A DNA stretch of 64,000 nt from Isoetes taiwanensis (taxonomy: Eukaryota; Streptophyta; Lycopodiopsida; Isoetales; Isoetaceae), in the NCBI GenBank assembly GCA_021234155.1, contig JAJEKV010000013.1, positions 751,696-815,695 on the forward strand, given 5' to 3'. How positions within the stretch are numbered: position 1 is the stretch's first letter; each line of letters begins with the position of its first letter. This document shows positions 51,753 to 62,700 of this stretch, one piece after another. The notes beneath the pieces are model-generated. The model was given only the letters and a program-made list of their open reading frames with translations, searched no databases and had not been told where the DNA came from. The position numbers were made by a program, and so were the translations under genes.

Positions 51753-53600
51753 CTCAATTTGCATAGTGCCGTTTCTCTTTCTGTCTCTCTCTATTTTTTT
51801 TAAATCCTTATATTTTCATCCATTGTAGTCCCGTTTTTTTTTAAGGCTTGCAAAGTAAAACTAGGTTATTATGTTGTGGCAAAAAAGGATAATGGTCCTT
51901 AAATTGTGTAAAACATATTTTGGCTATTTCTAGAACTAGTTATGTAGTCCATTTTTTAGGGCCTGCAATAAATTGTGGAAAAGGATAAGTGAGTTCAGGT
52001 TATAAAATAAATTGTGTAAAAGGATAATGCTCAAACTATGGCTAGCATTATTAGCCACAATTTTAATGGAACTAAATCCGTTAAAAATTAACCCCCTTTA
52101 ACTGCCACAGGCCTAACGGAATATGATAACGGGAATGGTGTGGACCCAATTATCCTAATTTTTTTTAATTTAACTAAATTTAACCCCCCTAGTGTGAATC
52201 CACCATAAAATGACAAATGTATAATCAACCATACATATATGATAATGTCAAAATCTTAGTGTGGCTTCGCATTGAGGTGGACGATAAAAACTCTATTATA
52301 TTCTATTCTATTGTTTAATGGCACATGCTTAGTGTGGCTTCTTCACATTGAGGCATCCATGGCTTTTTGTGCAAAGCACATATTTCATGCTAATCATGAT
52401 GCATGGGGGCTTCTCATTGTTTAATCCATATGGTTTGGTTGTAGCATATCTCAATATCAGTGGATTAAAGTATCTTATGAACAACATAGGCTTTTCTTTT
52501 ATAGCATTATATCGCATGTAGACGTCCCTTTCTTTACTTTTCCCACCCCTGCCCTATTTTTGAATCAAAATAGTGGGATTTATTGAATTGAGAAAATTTA
52601 CATTTACAACAAAGTATATGAGGATACCCTTATTAGGAACTCCACAAAGATTTTATATATGCAGTATGCATGTATAATTTTGGCCTTTAAAGGCCTCGAA
52701 AGCCAAATAATTAAATTGACACTAATAAATGGATCTGACAGCATTGTCAATATGACAAATATAAGTTGCATTAAAAAATGTACACCATTCTTGGGCTTTA
52801 TTGCATGTTGGTGTTTGCAATGGAACCCCGACATATTAGCATTAATACACAACCATTGAGAAATATCCTTTAAGAGCTTTTATATGAACCATGCACTTGA
52901 GATGAATCCAAATATTTAAGCATACATGTACTACGACTTATAATGCAAATTTAATAAGAAAATTGTTGTGCTTTGACAATTCCTTTTATGGGTAGCCAAG
53001 GCTGTGTGGCCATTCATTAGCATTTAGATTAGCATGCCCATTGTCCATCCTAGGGATATGTTGTATTTGAAGAGATCTCATTGACATTTGCAAGCTTCCT
53101 TGGACTTGGACATTAACAAATGGGCTCCACATGGATTTATCTTCAAATTCCAATTGCTCTTATTATTGACGATCTCATGATGCGAACTCGAATTCAGTGT
53201 GAATTTGCTTTGTAATACAACTTAAGCATCATAATAATAAAAGGAATTGTCCACCGTTTAGAAAATCCGCGACAAAGTGAGAAGTTCAGTGAACCTTATT
53301 AATTAGAGGAATTTCCATAGGTGAACCTGTAGAAGAATCATTGGCACATGCCCATGTTGTAACTAGAAATGTACAAAGAATTATATTGAATACTTATCTG
53401 GTTAACCCAAATAGCCTGGATTGTGTCTTTACATATTGGGTGAAGAGGCATGGGTTGCACATCTTCATGATATAGGCATATTTCACGCCATCATGTCCTT
53501 TGGCATGGATTTTTGTGTTTGTTCAAGGAGATTATCCTTTGTTGTTATTAATACTCTGTCATGTAATATAATTATTGGTGCATGCGGTACATGTGTTGGA
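51753..53600. other. Spacer between PLAC8 genes; no gene recognised
   Basis: AT-rich. A sequence close to CTTAGTGTGGCTTC..CATTGAGG occurs at about 52257 and 52329, flanking a short insert that contains TGGACGATAAAAAC and TATTC repeats like the LINE tails elsewhere. No coding features were seen. Confidence 0.4.
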
Positions 53601-53665
53601 CTGGAGGAGGCTGGTCATATATGTGTCTCACAGCCTCAAAGCCTACAAAGAGGTCAAAACAAACA

Positions 53666-54328
53666 TCAGCCAAAAACAACGTGAAAAAAAAAAGAAAAAA
53701 AAGAAAAGGGAGCCATTGTTATACACGTACCAAAGGATGGCTGAATACCTCGGTTCTTAAGCTCACGATATTGTTGAGCAATGGAGCAATGGAGACAACA
53801 AAAGTCAACGCAACAATCATGGCAGGGCTCCTGAGGCAAGCTATATTTCTCTCTAAGTTTTTTTCTATATCCACATGTGTAAATGCATGGGCATCCGAAA
53901 TGGATCATCAAATATAAGATGCCTGCGTATAACCACCAAGCTACAAACACAACGAATATTATTGAACAAAACTAATATCACCTAAAAGCCCATATTAGAG
54001 GGAGGAAATTTACTTACGAGTCACACCTCTGTCTAGAATATGTGCAATTTGGCCAAAGGGGATACAAGGAACCCAGCATGCCATACAGTCTGAGAAAACT
54101 AGATTGTTAAGCCTACATTCGAAATAAATGATAAAAATTAGAGATATGGAACTTACACGATTCACAGTCTGTATAGCCTTTGAATATTCCGGTAGTCCAC
54201 TTACCATGAGGCGGAGCAGGGGTAGTGTGTTGGGGATATTCGGGAGGCGGAATATGTGAGATTGTAGGAGGTTGAACATAGGGATGTGGAGGAGCATAAG
54301 GATAATGCAATGGAACTCCAATTTCCAT
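53666..54328 (-). CDS. PLAC8-family protein, gene 2 (tandem duplicate)
   Basis: Exons 54328-54157, 54089-54018 and 53940-53666 are joined in the same phase-1 pattern as gene 1; the total is 519 nt, or 172 residues plus stop. The middle exon is again exactly 72 nt. It has a Pro/Tyr-rich N-terminus (PYAPPHPYVQPPTIS), KWTTGIFKGYTDCES, then CMACWVPCIPFGQIAHILDR, CPCIYTCGYRKKLREKYSLP, and DCCVDFCCLHCSIAQQYREL. The first motif has Trp in place of a Phe (CWVPC against CFPC). The C-terminus after GIQPSFGT differs from gene 1 and runs through an AAAAAGAAAA-complement tract (FSFFSFFF), so the last 18 residues may reflect an indel there. Introns show GTAAGT donors. Probably functional. Confidence 0.85.
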
Positions 54329-56235
54329 TTGATTCTAGGTGTGTAGACAAGTTAAATTAGTCCTTGGTTAATGCATTGCAACTCAACTGCTTTCATACTA
54401 TTCTTGGTCTCTTCCTCTCCCCTCCTTATGGCTTGGTGGCTAGTCCTTGGGACATCCTAGGACTAGGTCTTAGATGATGTACATAGAAGCTCAATGAGAC
54501 TATATGCATAGAACCTCAATAATGACCCATTTGTGCAATTTGTCATCAAAAGGCGAGTGGGTGTAGTGTCCATATTGAATAGGACACTATGTGCAAATGT
54601 TGGAAAAATCTAGTGAAATGGCCTTGTTTTGGGCTGGTATATTATACATTTACATCTAGCTCTCTTACAAAGATTTTGTTTGGGGAATTTGGTAAACTTA
54701 AGTTTATCTGCAGTTCTAGCAATGAGGGTTCTTTAATTTGGTTTGTTCTTTAAATAATATTTTCAAGAGATTTGTCATAATGTCTTGAGTAAGGTCTTTC
54801 ACTTTAATTTGATTCAGAGCTCTAATGCATCGCTTGATTGTGATATTTATCTACCCAAGGACTAATACAAGAATATTGGGACAAGTTAACAATATCATTT
54901 ACTAGTTGAGATATTCATTATGTAGGGGACATTTACAGATCAAGGTATTTACTCGTTAAGGAGGTATTTACTTATTCAAAAGGCATTTTGTGAGTAATGG
55001 ACATGTACAAGTTCAAAGGTAATAATTTAATGGTGAGGTGTCCTATTAAGCGTAAGATTGCTCCTACTTAGGGTGAAGGCAAAATTCATAAGGTTTAGCA
55101 AGCATTTGTCAAAATACCTGGTAATTCTCCTTTTTTTGTTGGCACCCCACTGCAAGATTGTCTCTTGCGGTTTGCATTATAGTGGCCAAGTCAGTCCTCA
55201 AGGAATACATTACTAATCACATATTTCTTATTAGCTAAACTGGCTTTAGTTAAACTTGCCCAAAACTAATCCCAATACTTTCTGTGGTTTAGAAAAACAA
55301 TAGACATTGTTTCTCTCATACTTTCTAGCGTTTAGCTAAACTAACCTGTAATTCATCCCAAAAATTTCTATGGTGTGGGCAAGGAAGTTAAAATTATTAT
55401 ACCTTCTTTGTTACGAATCAAAAGTTAGCTAGTAATCAAAAGATCAAGCATGTAGTAAACCAACACTAGAACATTAAAGATTCTCAAAAAAACCAGACCT
55501 TTAGCCCAAAGCTCTCCACCCAATCGGGCTCGCAAAAACAAGAATCTCCAAGGTACTCCATGCGCAATTTATGTCAAGCAAGAAGGGGTTTAGGATCATC
55601 CTTAGAGAATCCTCTCTAAGAGGCAAACGCAGAGTTTATGGAAGCGGGCAAGCGGCAGTTGAAAGAACAAGAGGAGATGGAGATGGATCTGAATCCAATA
55701 AGCGCACCTTCCCCTTATATAGGGTTTAAGGAACCTTTTTGGAAAAAGATAAAGGTACTTGGGCCAATTATAGGATCTCAACATTTTCGAAGGTTCCATA
55801 AATATCTCAATGGTGCAGGTCTTAATATTTAATTCCCATGCAACTATCTTATTCTTGCTTTCCGAACCACTCCCCCGAGCACTATCATTTCAATTCCTCC
55901 CCTTCCTGGGATTGATCATCCTCGATCAAGAAATTATATGGCAAATTAACATAACTAAACCCATGGTTATAAACCTGATTGAATCTACAATCAGGAATAA
56001 TCAAGTCCAGCCCTTTAGGCTAAAAATTAATAAGTCCAGCCCTTTAGGCTAAAAAATTTATTGTCCAATAAAGATTTTCATTTCAATTCTATTAGAAATG
56101 GCCTCAATTCACTTAGAGGACTTGACATCTTTATAATCGTTAATAAAGCATTCAAGAATACTATGTATATCAATCTTTAGATATTTTCATAGATAAAGCA
56201 GTTGCAATTGTTTCTTTTCTCTCTCTCTCTCTGGC
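54329..56235. other. Intergenic; no gene recognised
   Basis: Includes the upstream flank of PLAC8 gene 2. Locally duplicated pieces: TTTAGCTAAACT-containing segments at about 55235 and 55330, and a 29-bp tandem around AGTCCAGCCCTTTAGGCTAA at about 56004 and 56033. A CT-run at 56219-56232 leads into a splice acceptor. Confidence 0.4.
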
Positions 56236-56243
56236 ATTTTCAG

Positions 56244-56780
56244 TTCGCACCAAGGAAGAGTTGCTGGGGACAAAGATTTTGATTGAGGCATACGAACAAA
56301 CACTAGCAATTTCTCGAGCTAAGCACACTAAGATGAAACAGGTTTCAGATATCAAAATTAATGAACTGTATTGCATAAATATAAAATATTTTGCATAGGT
56401 ATGTCCATGTTAAATCTTGCTCTTAGCATAATTATAATCTCTTATGTCTTTCAACCATTGTAGATGGAGGGCAAGGTTTTTTTAGAGCCATTCTTATTCA
56501 ATATGAATGTTCAAAAGGTAAGTTTTTTTTTTTTTTTTTTATTATTATTATTGGGGTAATCCCCACCAGGGTTCAAAACCCACTGGCTACCATCGGGTGC
56601 AAGTCCCACCAACCATGCCTTCAAAAACAAAAGGTAAGTTTTGACCTCTTGGGTTATTTGTCACAAGATTTATGATTTAAGTATTCAAATTTGTTCATTA
56701 TGTAGAAGGATTTAACTAAGGCCCTTCTATGAATTAGAAGATGCGAGAAGGAAGTGTCAAAAGGTAAACCATCTCAAGCT
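56244..56780 (+). pseudogene. Coiled-coil gene copy C (plus strand)
   Basis: An exon after a strong CT-tract and TTTTCAG reads RTKEELLGTKILIEAYEQTL then AISRAKHTKMKQ (56244-56342). A second follows TTGTAG at 56463 and reads MEGKVFLEPFLFNMNVQK, ending AAG|GTAAGT; a third starts after TATGTAG at about 56706. The first exon is homologous to decayed sequence in copy A at 3.8-3.7 kb. The second exon's donor is interrupted by a SINE. The third piece soon hits a stop, so this copy is probably also inactive. Confidence 0.5.
56527..56627 (-). mobile_element. SINE insertion at a splice donor
   Basis: A T-run and (ATT)n on the left and a GC-richer body on the right show a minus-strand SINE with an A-rich/(AAT)n tail. 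A 15-bp direct repeat, CAAAAGGTAAGTTTT, flanks it at 56512-56526 and 56628-56642. A B-box-like GGTTTTGAACCC (minus strand, about 56570-56582) suggests tRNA derivation. The body is about 100 bp, short for a SINE. Confidence 0.8.
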
Positions 56781-56984
56781 ATAAGACAAATCATAGAAAT
56801 CATGTTCTAGGTTGTCTTTTCTTATTGATTGTCCTCAAGTTTTGTTGTTACACAGCACATTACAATGCATTATAGATCCTTCTTTATTTGCATAGATTCT
56901 AGAGTATTCTCTAAACAAATGTGAAAGACTCTAGTTCAATTGTCATAGACTGGACCATTTACCTGACAGGCAATGGGCAACGTG

Positions 56985-57930
56985 TAACATGACGACTATA
57001 TTATCAAAGTATACATTTGTGTTTGAGGAGCACCAACAATTTTAAAATAGAGAGGCACTCCCCCATTTTGAGAATACAACTTCTTCCTAGGTACCGTGTC
57101 AATCTTCGCAAAATCTACAAGGCATCAATATAGATCTTGCCATTTATTTCTATTGTCCTCTGCCAAGGTCTGTAATGTGAAAATAGATCGATGGTCGAGT
57201 GTTAGGCATGAACCATGCCTGTGTAAGGGTGAGCCAAAGAAGGCATCCCTTTCCCAAGAATGATGGTTCTACTCATTTTCATTAGCACTGAACTTGTACC
57301 AATCTTGGGCCCTTTGCAAATTCCGCTTGCATTGATGTACTATTGCAGTCCATATCCTGAAGCTTGCACAACTGCTTCCATTTTGGGATATTTATCCATC
57401 CCAGCATAAGTTCTCAGGTTCCTACCCAGACAGTTTCTCATGAACAAAACTTCTAAACATATCCTCAATGATCATGTTGATTCTTTCAGTTTATCCATCA
57501 GTCTGCGGGTAATTACCACTACTCATATGCGACCGAGCTTTTAATCCCTTCATCATATCTCTCCAAAATTGGCTGCGAACTTAATATCCCTATCACTTAT
57601 AATAGATAAAAGAAACCCAAAAGTTGGAAACACATATTGCATATACGTTGCAACTATGTGGAATCCAGTAGCACTACCTTCAGAGGTATAAACTTGGCAT
57701 ATTTAGTCAAGCCACCGACTATCACCAAAACCTAAGTGTGTTGCTTAGCAATTCAGGATAATGAGACTACAAAATCCATACCCACACATTCCCACCACTC
57801 ATCTAATATGGGAATAGGTTGCAATAAACCTGGAGTCTTGCCGTGGTCAACCTTCACGGCCTGACACAGTAGACAATGTGAAACCATCACTTTCACTTAG
57901 TCTTGCGAACCTAGCCAATAATATTGCCAT
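56985..57930 (-). pseudogene. Gypsy integrase remnant of a second family
   Basis: Broken minus-strand frames read CLLCQAVKVDHGKTPGLLQP, WWECVGMDFVVSL, VIVGGLTKYAKFIPL and then a decayed DDE region (SDRDIKFAANFW-like, about 57600; QTDG-like, about 57500). This is a Ty3/gypsy integrase unrelated in detail to the 37-46 kb element. It has many stops and ends where the copia remnant begins on the other strand. Confidence 0.7.
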
Positions 57931-59720
57931 TTAACCAACTCATAACCAATGGAGAAAGTTCTTCTACAAATGAAGAGCAAACTGTAGCAGGAGAAGTCAA
58001 TGCAACTTCTGGAGCAGTTCAGATGGCTGACAATGCAAAATTTCGTGAGGCTCAAGGTATCATAATGAGCAAAGTAAGTGCTGGAATTGTTTTAAAATTG
58101 AGAGGGATGACTCCAAGATAAATGTGGAACTATATGTTGACAACATATGAAGCTAAGACATCTTCTCAGATTGATTTATTGGAAAATGACTGAGGAGACT
58201 AAAGTTTCATGACATGGATAATGTAAATAACGTTTTTCAAAACTTTGACAATATAATAGCAGACTTGGAGGGAGCTGGAGTGATTTATTCACAACAACAG
58301 CAGGTGTTGGCTATTTCCTCAAAACTGAGCTTAAGCAGAACAGAGTTCTGGAGGAGGAAGATACAACTTAAATTTTAATGGCAAAAGAATAGAATAGAAT
58401 AGAATAGTTTTTTTAACGTCCACGGAGACCAATAGGTCATGGGACCCATACAATGGGCTAGTACAATCATTACTACTAGGATTAAAAAACCCCTGCCTCG
58501 AAAGGTTTTCAAGGGAAAAACCTTTGCAGTAATGATGATACTAGACAAGCAGAGATAATGACTACTGAGGGCTCAGTAATTGCAGACGTTTATCTAGAAC
58601 CTCAAGTATATATAATGCCAAGTCTGAAACTCGCCAAGGAGGTAAGGTTGGCCCATGTTTCAATTGCAATGAATATGGCCACATTAAAATCAACTATCCT
58701 AAGCTTTCAAAGGATATAAATTGTTACAATTGTGGGGGGAGAGGTCACTATGCTTCAAACTGTTCATCTCCAAAGGATAATATCCAGAGGCAAAACTAGA
58801 GGTGGAAGAGGAAATCAAGGTTTTAAAGGCAGAGGAAGAGGAAGAGGTAGAAAATCAAATCCAGAAACACATATAGCAGAAGAAGTGCCTTTGGAAGAAG
58901 AAACTAGAGATGAAGAAGAAGAGGTAAGCAATTCAATTTATGCATCATGTGAAAATAGATCTAATGGTGATGATCTTCTAATTTTAGATAGTGGAGCTGA
59001 GAAAACCATTGCATGCTCAACAAAAATCTTAAAGGAATGCAAAGGAAATGGAGGAGGGCATATCCAAGTGGGGAATGGAAACTTGCAAAGGGTTGAAGAT
59101 GTAGGAGTGCTTGAATTATTTGATTTAAGGGGAAAGAAATCTGCAAAATATACTTTGTGTTCCTAGTCTAGTTAGGAATTTGATCTCCATTGCTCAGCTA
59201 GTTGACATGGGGTTCAAAGCTGTTTTTGAACAAATGCATTGTAAGTTTTTTGAAGGCAATGAATTAAAATTTCTAGGAAGACGTGTTGGAAATCTGTTTG
59301 GAATTAGTCCAAATTGTTATGGAAGTGTAAACATGGCAACAAATCCAAACATTGAACTATGGCATGAGAGACTTGGACATACAAATGTAAAGAATATAGA
59401 AATGTTGATCAAACAGGGCTGGATAAATTCAACAGATAGCAAAACAAATGATTTTGTGTGCAATGGATGCATGTTGGGCAAACACAGCAGATTGCCTTTC
59501 ATTAAAGCAAAGAGGAATTCAAAAGAAATACTAGAATTAATACATACTGATATTTGTGGACCTTTAAATGTGACAGGCATATCTGGCAAACATTATTTCA
59601 TAACCTTTGTGGATGATCTTAGCAGGAAGACAGGAATTTATTGTCTTAAAACCAAGGACCTGGCTTTTGAAGCTTTCAAAAGATTTGCTGCTGAAGTGGA
59701 GTGCTCAACATGGAGAAAAA
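57924..59720 (+). pseudogene. Ty1/copia gag-protease-integrase remnant, truncated
   Basis: The gag-like frame at 57924-58121 is followed by broken gag. Two zinc knuckles lie at 58644-58770: CFNCNEYGHIKINY, which has lost its last Cys, and CYNCGGRGHYASNC, which is intact. The protease is LLILDSGAEKTIA at about 58970-59010. A pre-integrase domain (ELWHERLGHTNVKNIEMLIK, with CNGCMLGKHSRLPF) and the integrase start (IHTDICGPLNVTG and FVDDLSRK) lie in the frame 59180-59720. The element is cut at 59720 by another repeat starting TGTGACGTCC. A truncated LINE tail sits within gag. Confidence 0.85.
58409..58525 (-). mobile_element. 5'-truncated LINE tail inside the copia remnant
   Basis: On the minus strand it ends GGTCTCCGTGGACGTTAAAA followed by a (TATTC)n tail (plus-strand GAATA repeats at 58386-58407). 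The 110 bp upstream of the tail match the 3' end of the large LINE at 23.2-23.3 kb, including CCCATAGACC..TTGGTCTCCGTGG-type sequence and TTAATCC. Only the 3' end is present. Confidence 0.75.
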
Positions 59721-62700
59721 TCTGTGACGTCCCCTACTCGTATACGATGCCCGCACTGTATACAAACAGGAGTTCATCCCCCGCACCAGCTCCACACTGA
59801 TACAGGGCCCTCCACATATCACTGTGACCATCTAGAATCCACAGTGGGAAGAGTGAAGGGGTCATTTTACCCCGTCTTCCTCAGGGCCTACCTAGCTGCG
59901 GAAGCGTAAACATACACGTCAGTAACATAACATCATATATCCACCTCGAAGGGTGGCACCTCAACATCTGCATAGACAAAGATCAGCCAATACAAAGGAA
60001 GCTCCTACCCAAGGCTCAGACTCCTGGGAAGGGCCGACTAGCTTGGGTCTCCCGGAGTTCGGTCTTGCACGGAATCATGACAATGGATGGGGTCAGCATA
60101 AGAACATGGCTTAGGGTTGTCCACTCCATCCGCCCCTCCCAGTGTACACTTTGCGAGTAGGTTGAAAAGTGTTGGGACTGACCAGTAGCCCCGGGTGCAT
60201 AGCCAAAGGGGCTATTCTGGGTTACATCTCCCGGTCCGATGGGCGGTGGGGATTACTCCCTCCGGAGATCTACATCTTTGACCCAAGGTGACTAGAGGCC
60301 CCCGCCTTTGGAAGGTGAACACCACCCCACAGGTGTCGAGCCCATGCCTTACCCACACTTTCGGTGGCAAGCCATTAGACCTAGTCACTCATCCCCGTGA
60401 GGCCTTACACACCCGGAGGGATGGGTCAAGGGTCGAACACCCGAACCTCATTCTAAGCCGGTCGGCCCCTTCACCCACAACCGGGTGGGCTCTGTACCAG
60501 GCGAATTCTAGTAATGCACTAAGAGGGACTAGCTAGGAGCATCATCTACTAAGCTTTAAGTCTCTACCCCCTTCCCAATACAATGAGTCCACGTAATACA
60601 TCCGGCCCATCATATCAACATAAGTAATAAGAACTAATCTAATTCATAGAGTTAGGTTCTTTAGTTAGAGTCAATCTCGGGATCCGCTTGGCTACTAAAG
60701 GCGATTTAATAGGCTAAACCTAATGGTTTGAAGGCTGGAATAAGGTTTAGGCTATTCAATCGACTAAATACCGATCCACTGGTTCACTCCTCTCGATCCG
60801 GCGTCCATGTCTCGTTCGCCGGGATGCGATCGGAAGGATGATCCGACAAGCCGGGCGCCGCAGGCAGTCGTGGGAGTTGGAATTGACTCCTCGGTATGAA
60901 TCGGAGCTTCGGGTCTCAGTGGGCGAAAAAAGGGAAAGTTAGGGTTTGGTGCCTTATGTAGGCTATCGGTTAGGTTTAGGGTTTCCATGACCCTTGGTCT
61001 ACCTTTACTGGGTTAGCAGTCTAAAAGTGCGACATTGCTATAGGCGCGACCATTGCAAGTTGCCCCCAGGGCGCTCTTGCTTGGTACACGCCTGGCCGGG
61101 CACACGCCGATTGGGACGGCCGTGGTAATGCGGTGACGGCAAAGATAATATACAACCTCGACCGTGATACCGCGGCTGAACGCCACATTCTCCCTTACCT
61201 TTGAAATGATGTCAGTTCAAGCAAAGATCGCGGGTCTCCCCACCTTGGAGTCTTTCTAACCCTAATCAACCTCGATGCATACTTATATACTACTATAATA
61301 CTTCCTACACATTTATTAAGATTACCTTAAGGTAATATTTTAAATCATTATTACCATTACATTATCTAATAACTTGTCAAATCTAACTTCTATTAAAACA
61401 AGGTAAATTTGTATAACTCCTCACTATCACAACATTTAGTTTATCACACTTAACACTTTCATATACACTATTATTTAAGGTATTTTTCATTCCTTGCAAC
61501 ACATTCCAACAAAATTTGTGTTGCAAGTTCTCACCTTTAAAATCCTCGCGATTAATTTTTACAATATCTATACTACATACTTATTTATCTTACTATTAGA
61601 ATTACTTCTAAGGTAATGTTTAAGACATTACTGCATCTATTTCATTATCCAATTAACTTAAAAGGTTACATTGTAAAAGTCGTGATCATTGTTCTTCACT
61701 TGCCCCTCGCAAGAGGCCATTGATTTTGAGGAGTTTTGATGTGCACTTCATGCTTATAGGGGCAAAAGTTGCTTCACTCTGGGTCTCCTCGCTTATTCAC
61801 AGATTTTATTCCCTGCTCTCTCAGATGAGCATTGTATTTGACTCTTGATTGAATAAAGTCCGGACGGCCCTTCAACAAAAAAAAAAAATGACTTCATAAC
61901 TTAATCCACGAAGGTACTATTAACCTTTACTTAATACAACATTTAAGTTTATCAAAGTTTATCAATTTCATACAAAATTTCAATTTAAGGTAATTTTCAT
62001 CCCTTGCAACACATTATAACAAAATTTGTAAGTTGCAAGTCTTCAGAGTCGACCTCCTTTGCTCCTCCCGAGTTTATTGCCAAGCAGGTCGACATTACGT
62101 TAGTACCATTTTAATTATTAATATAAAATTTGGTTATATGGTGACTAACCCTACCTATCTTACATGAATGCATGGCTAATCTCCCATGTAGGAAGAGGGA
62201 TGCTTTTCCATCGCGGGTCGTGGGAGACAGCCAGCTCTATAATGCCTATATGTCAGCCATGCCTACACCTTTTAGTTGCCCAACGGGAGGATAGGTCCTT
62301 CCCTATATGGGGCTGCAGCGACAGATTCCTCCTATCAACGAGAGATATATGGGGGCTAGAGTTTTTCCTATATACATTCCCTGAATGACCTCTTATCTTC
62401 GAGGTCGCTTCATCTCGCGGGACGAAGTAGACTTTTAATCTACCTTCCACTCATCCGTTTTAACCGCTGGCCATGCCTACATTGACATTACACCACGCCC
62501 CTAGAGATCACCGTAGTGGTCCCATCATCGGTAACACGCGATGCAACCCATACTGCATAGGTTGCATGCGAGATTTACCCACCACACATGAAACTAATCT
62601 AAATAAACTCCATTACGCCCTGTTTCCATTTTGTCGGCTCCTTTAATGCACATGTGATTAACATAATTACCTCTAAGGTAATATTTATGAATTAACATTA

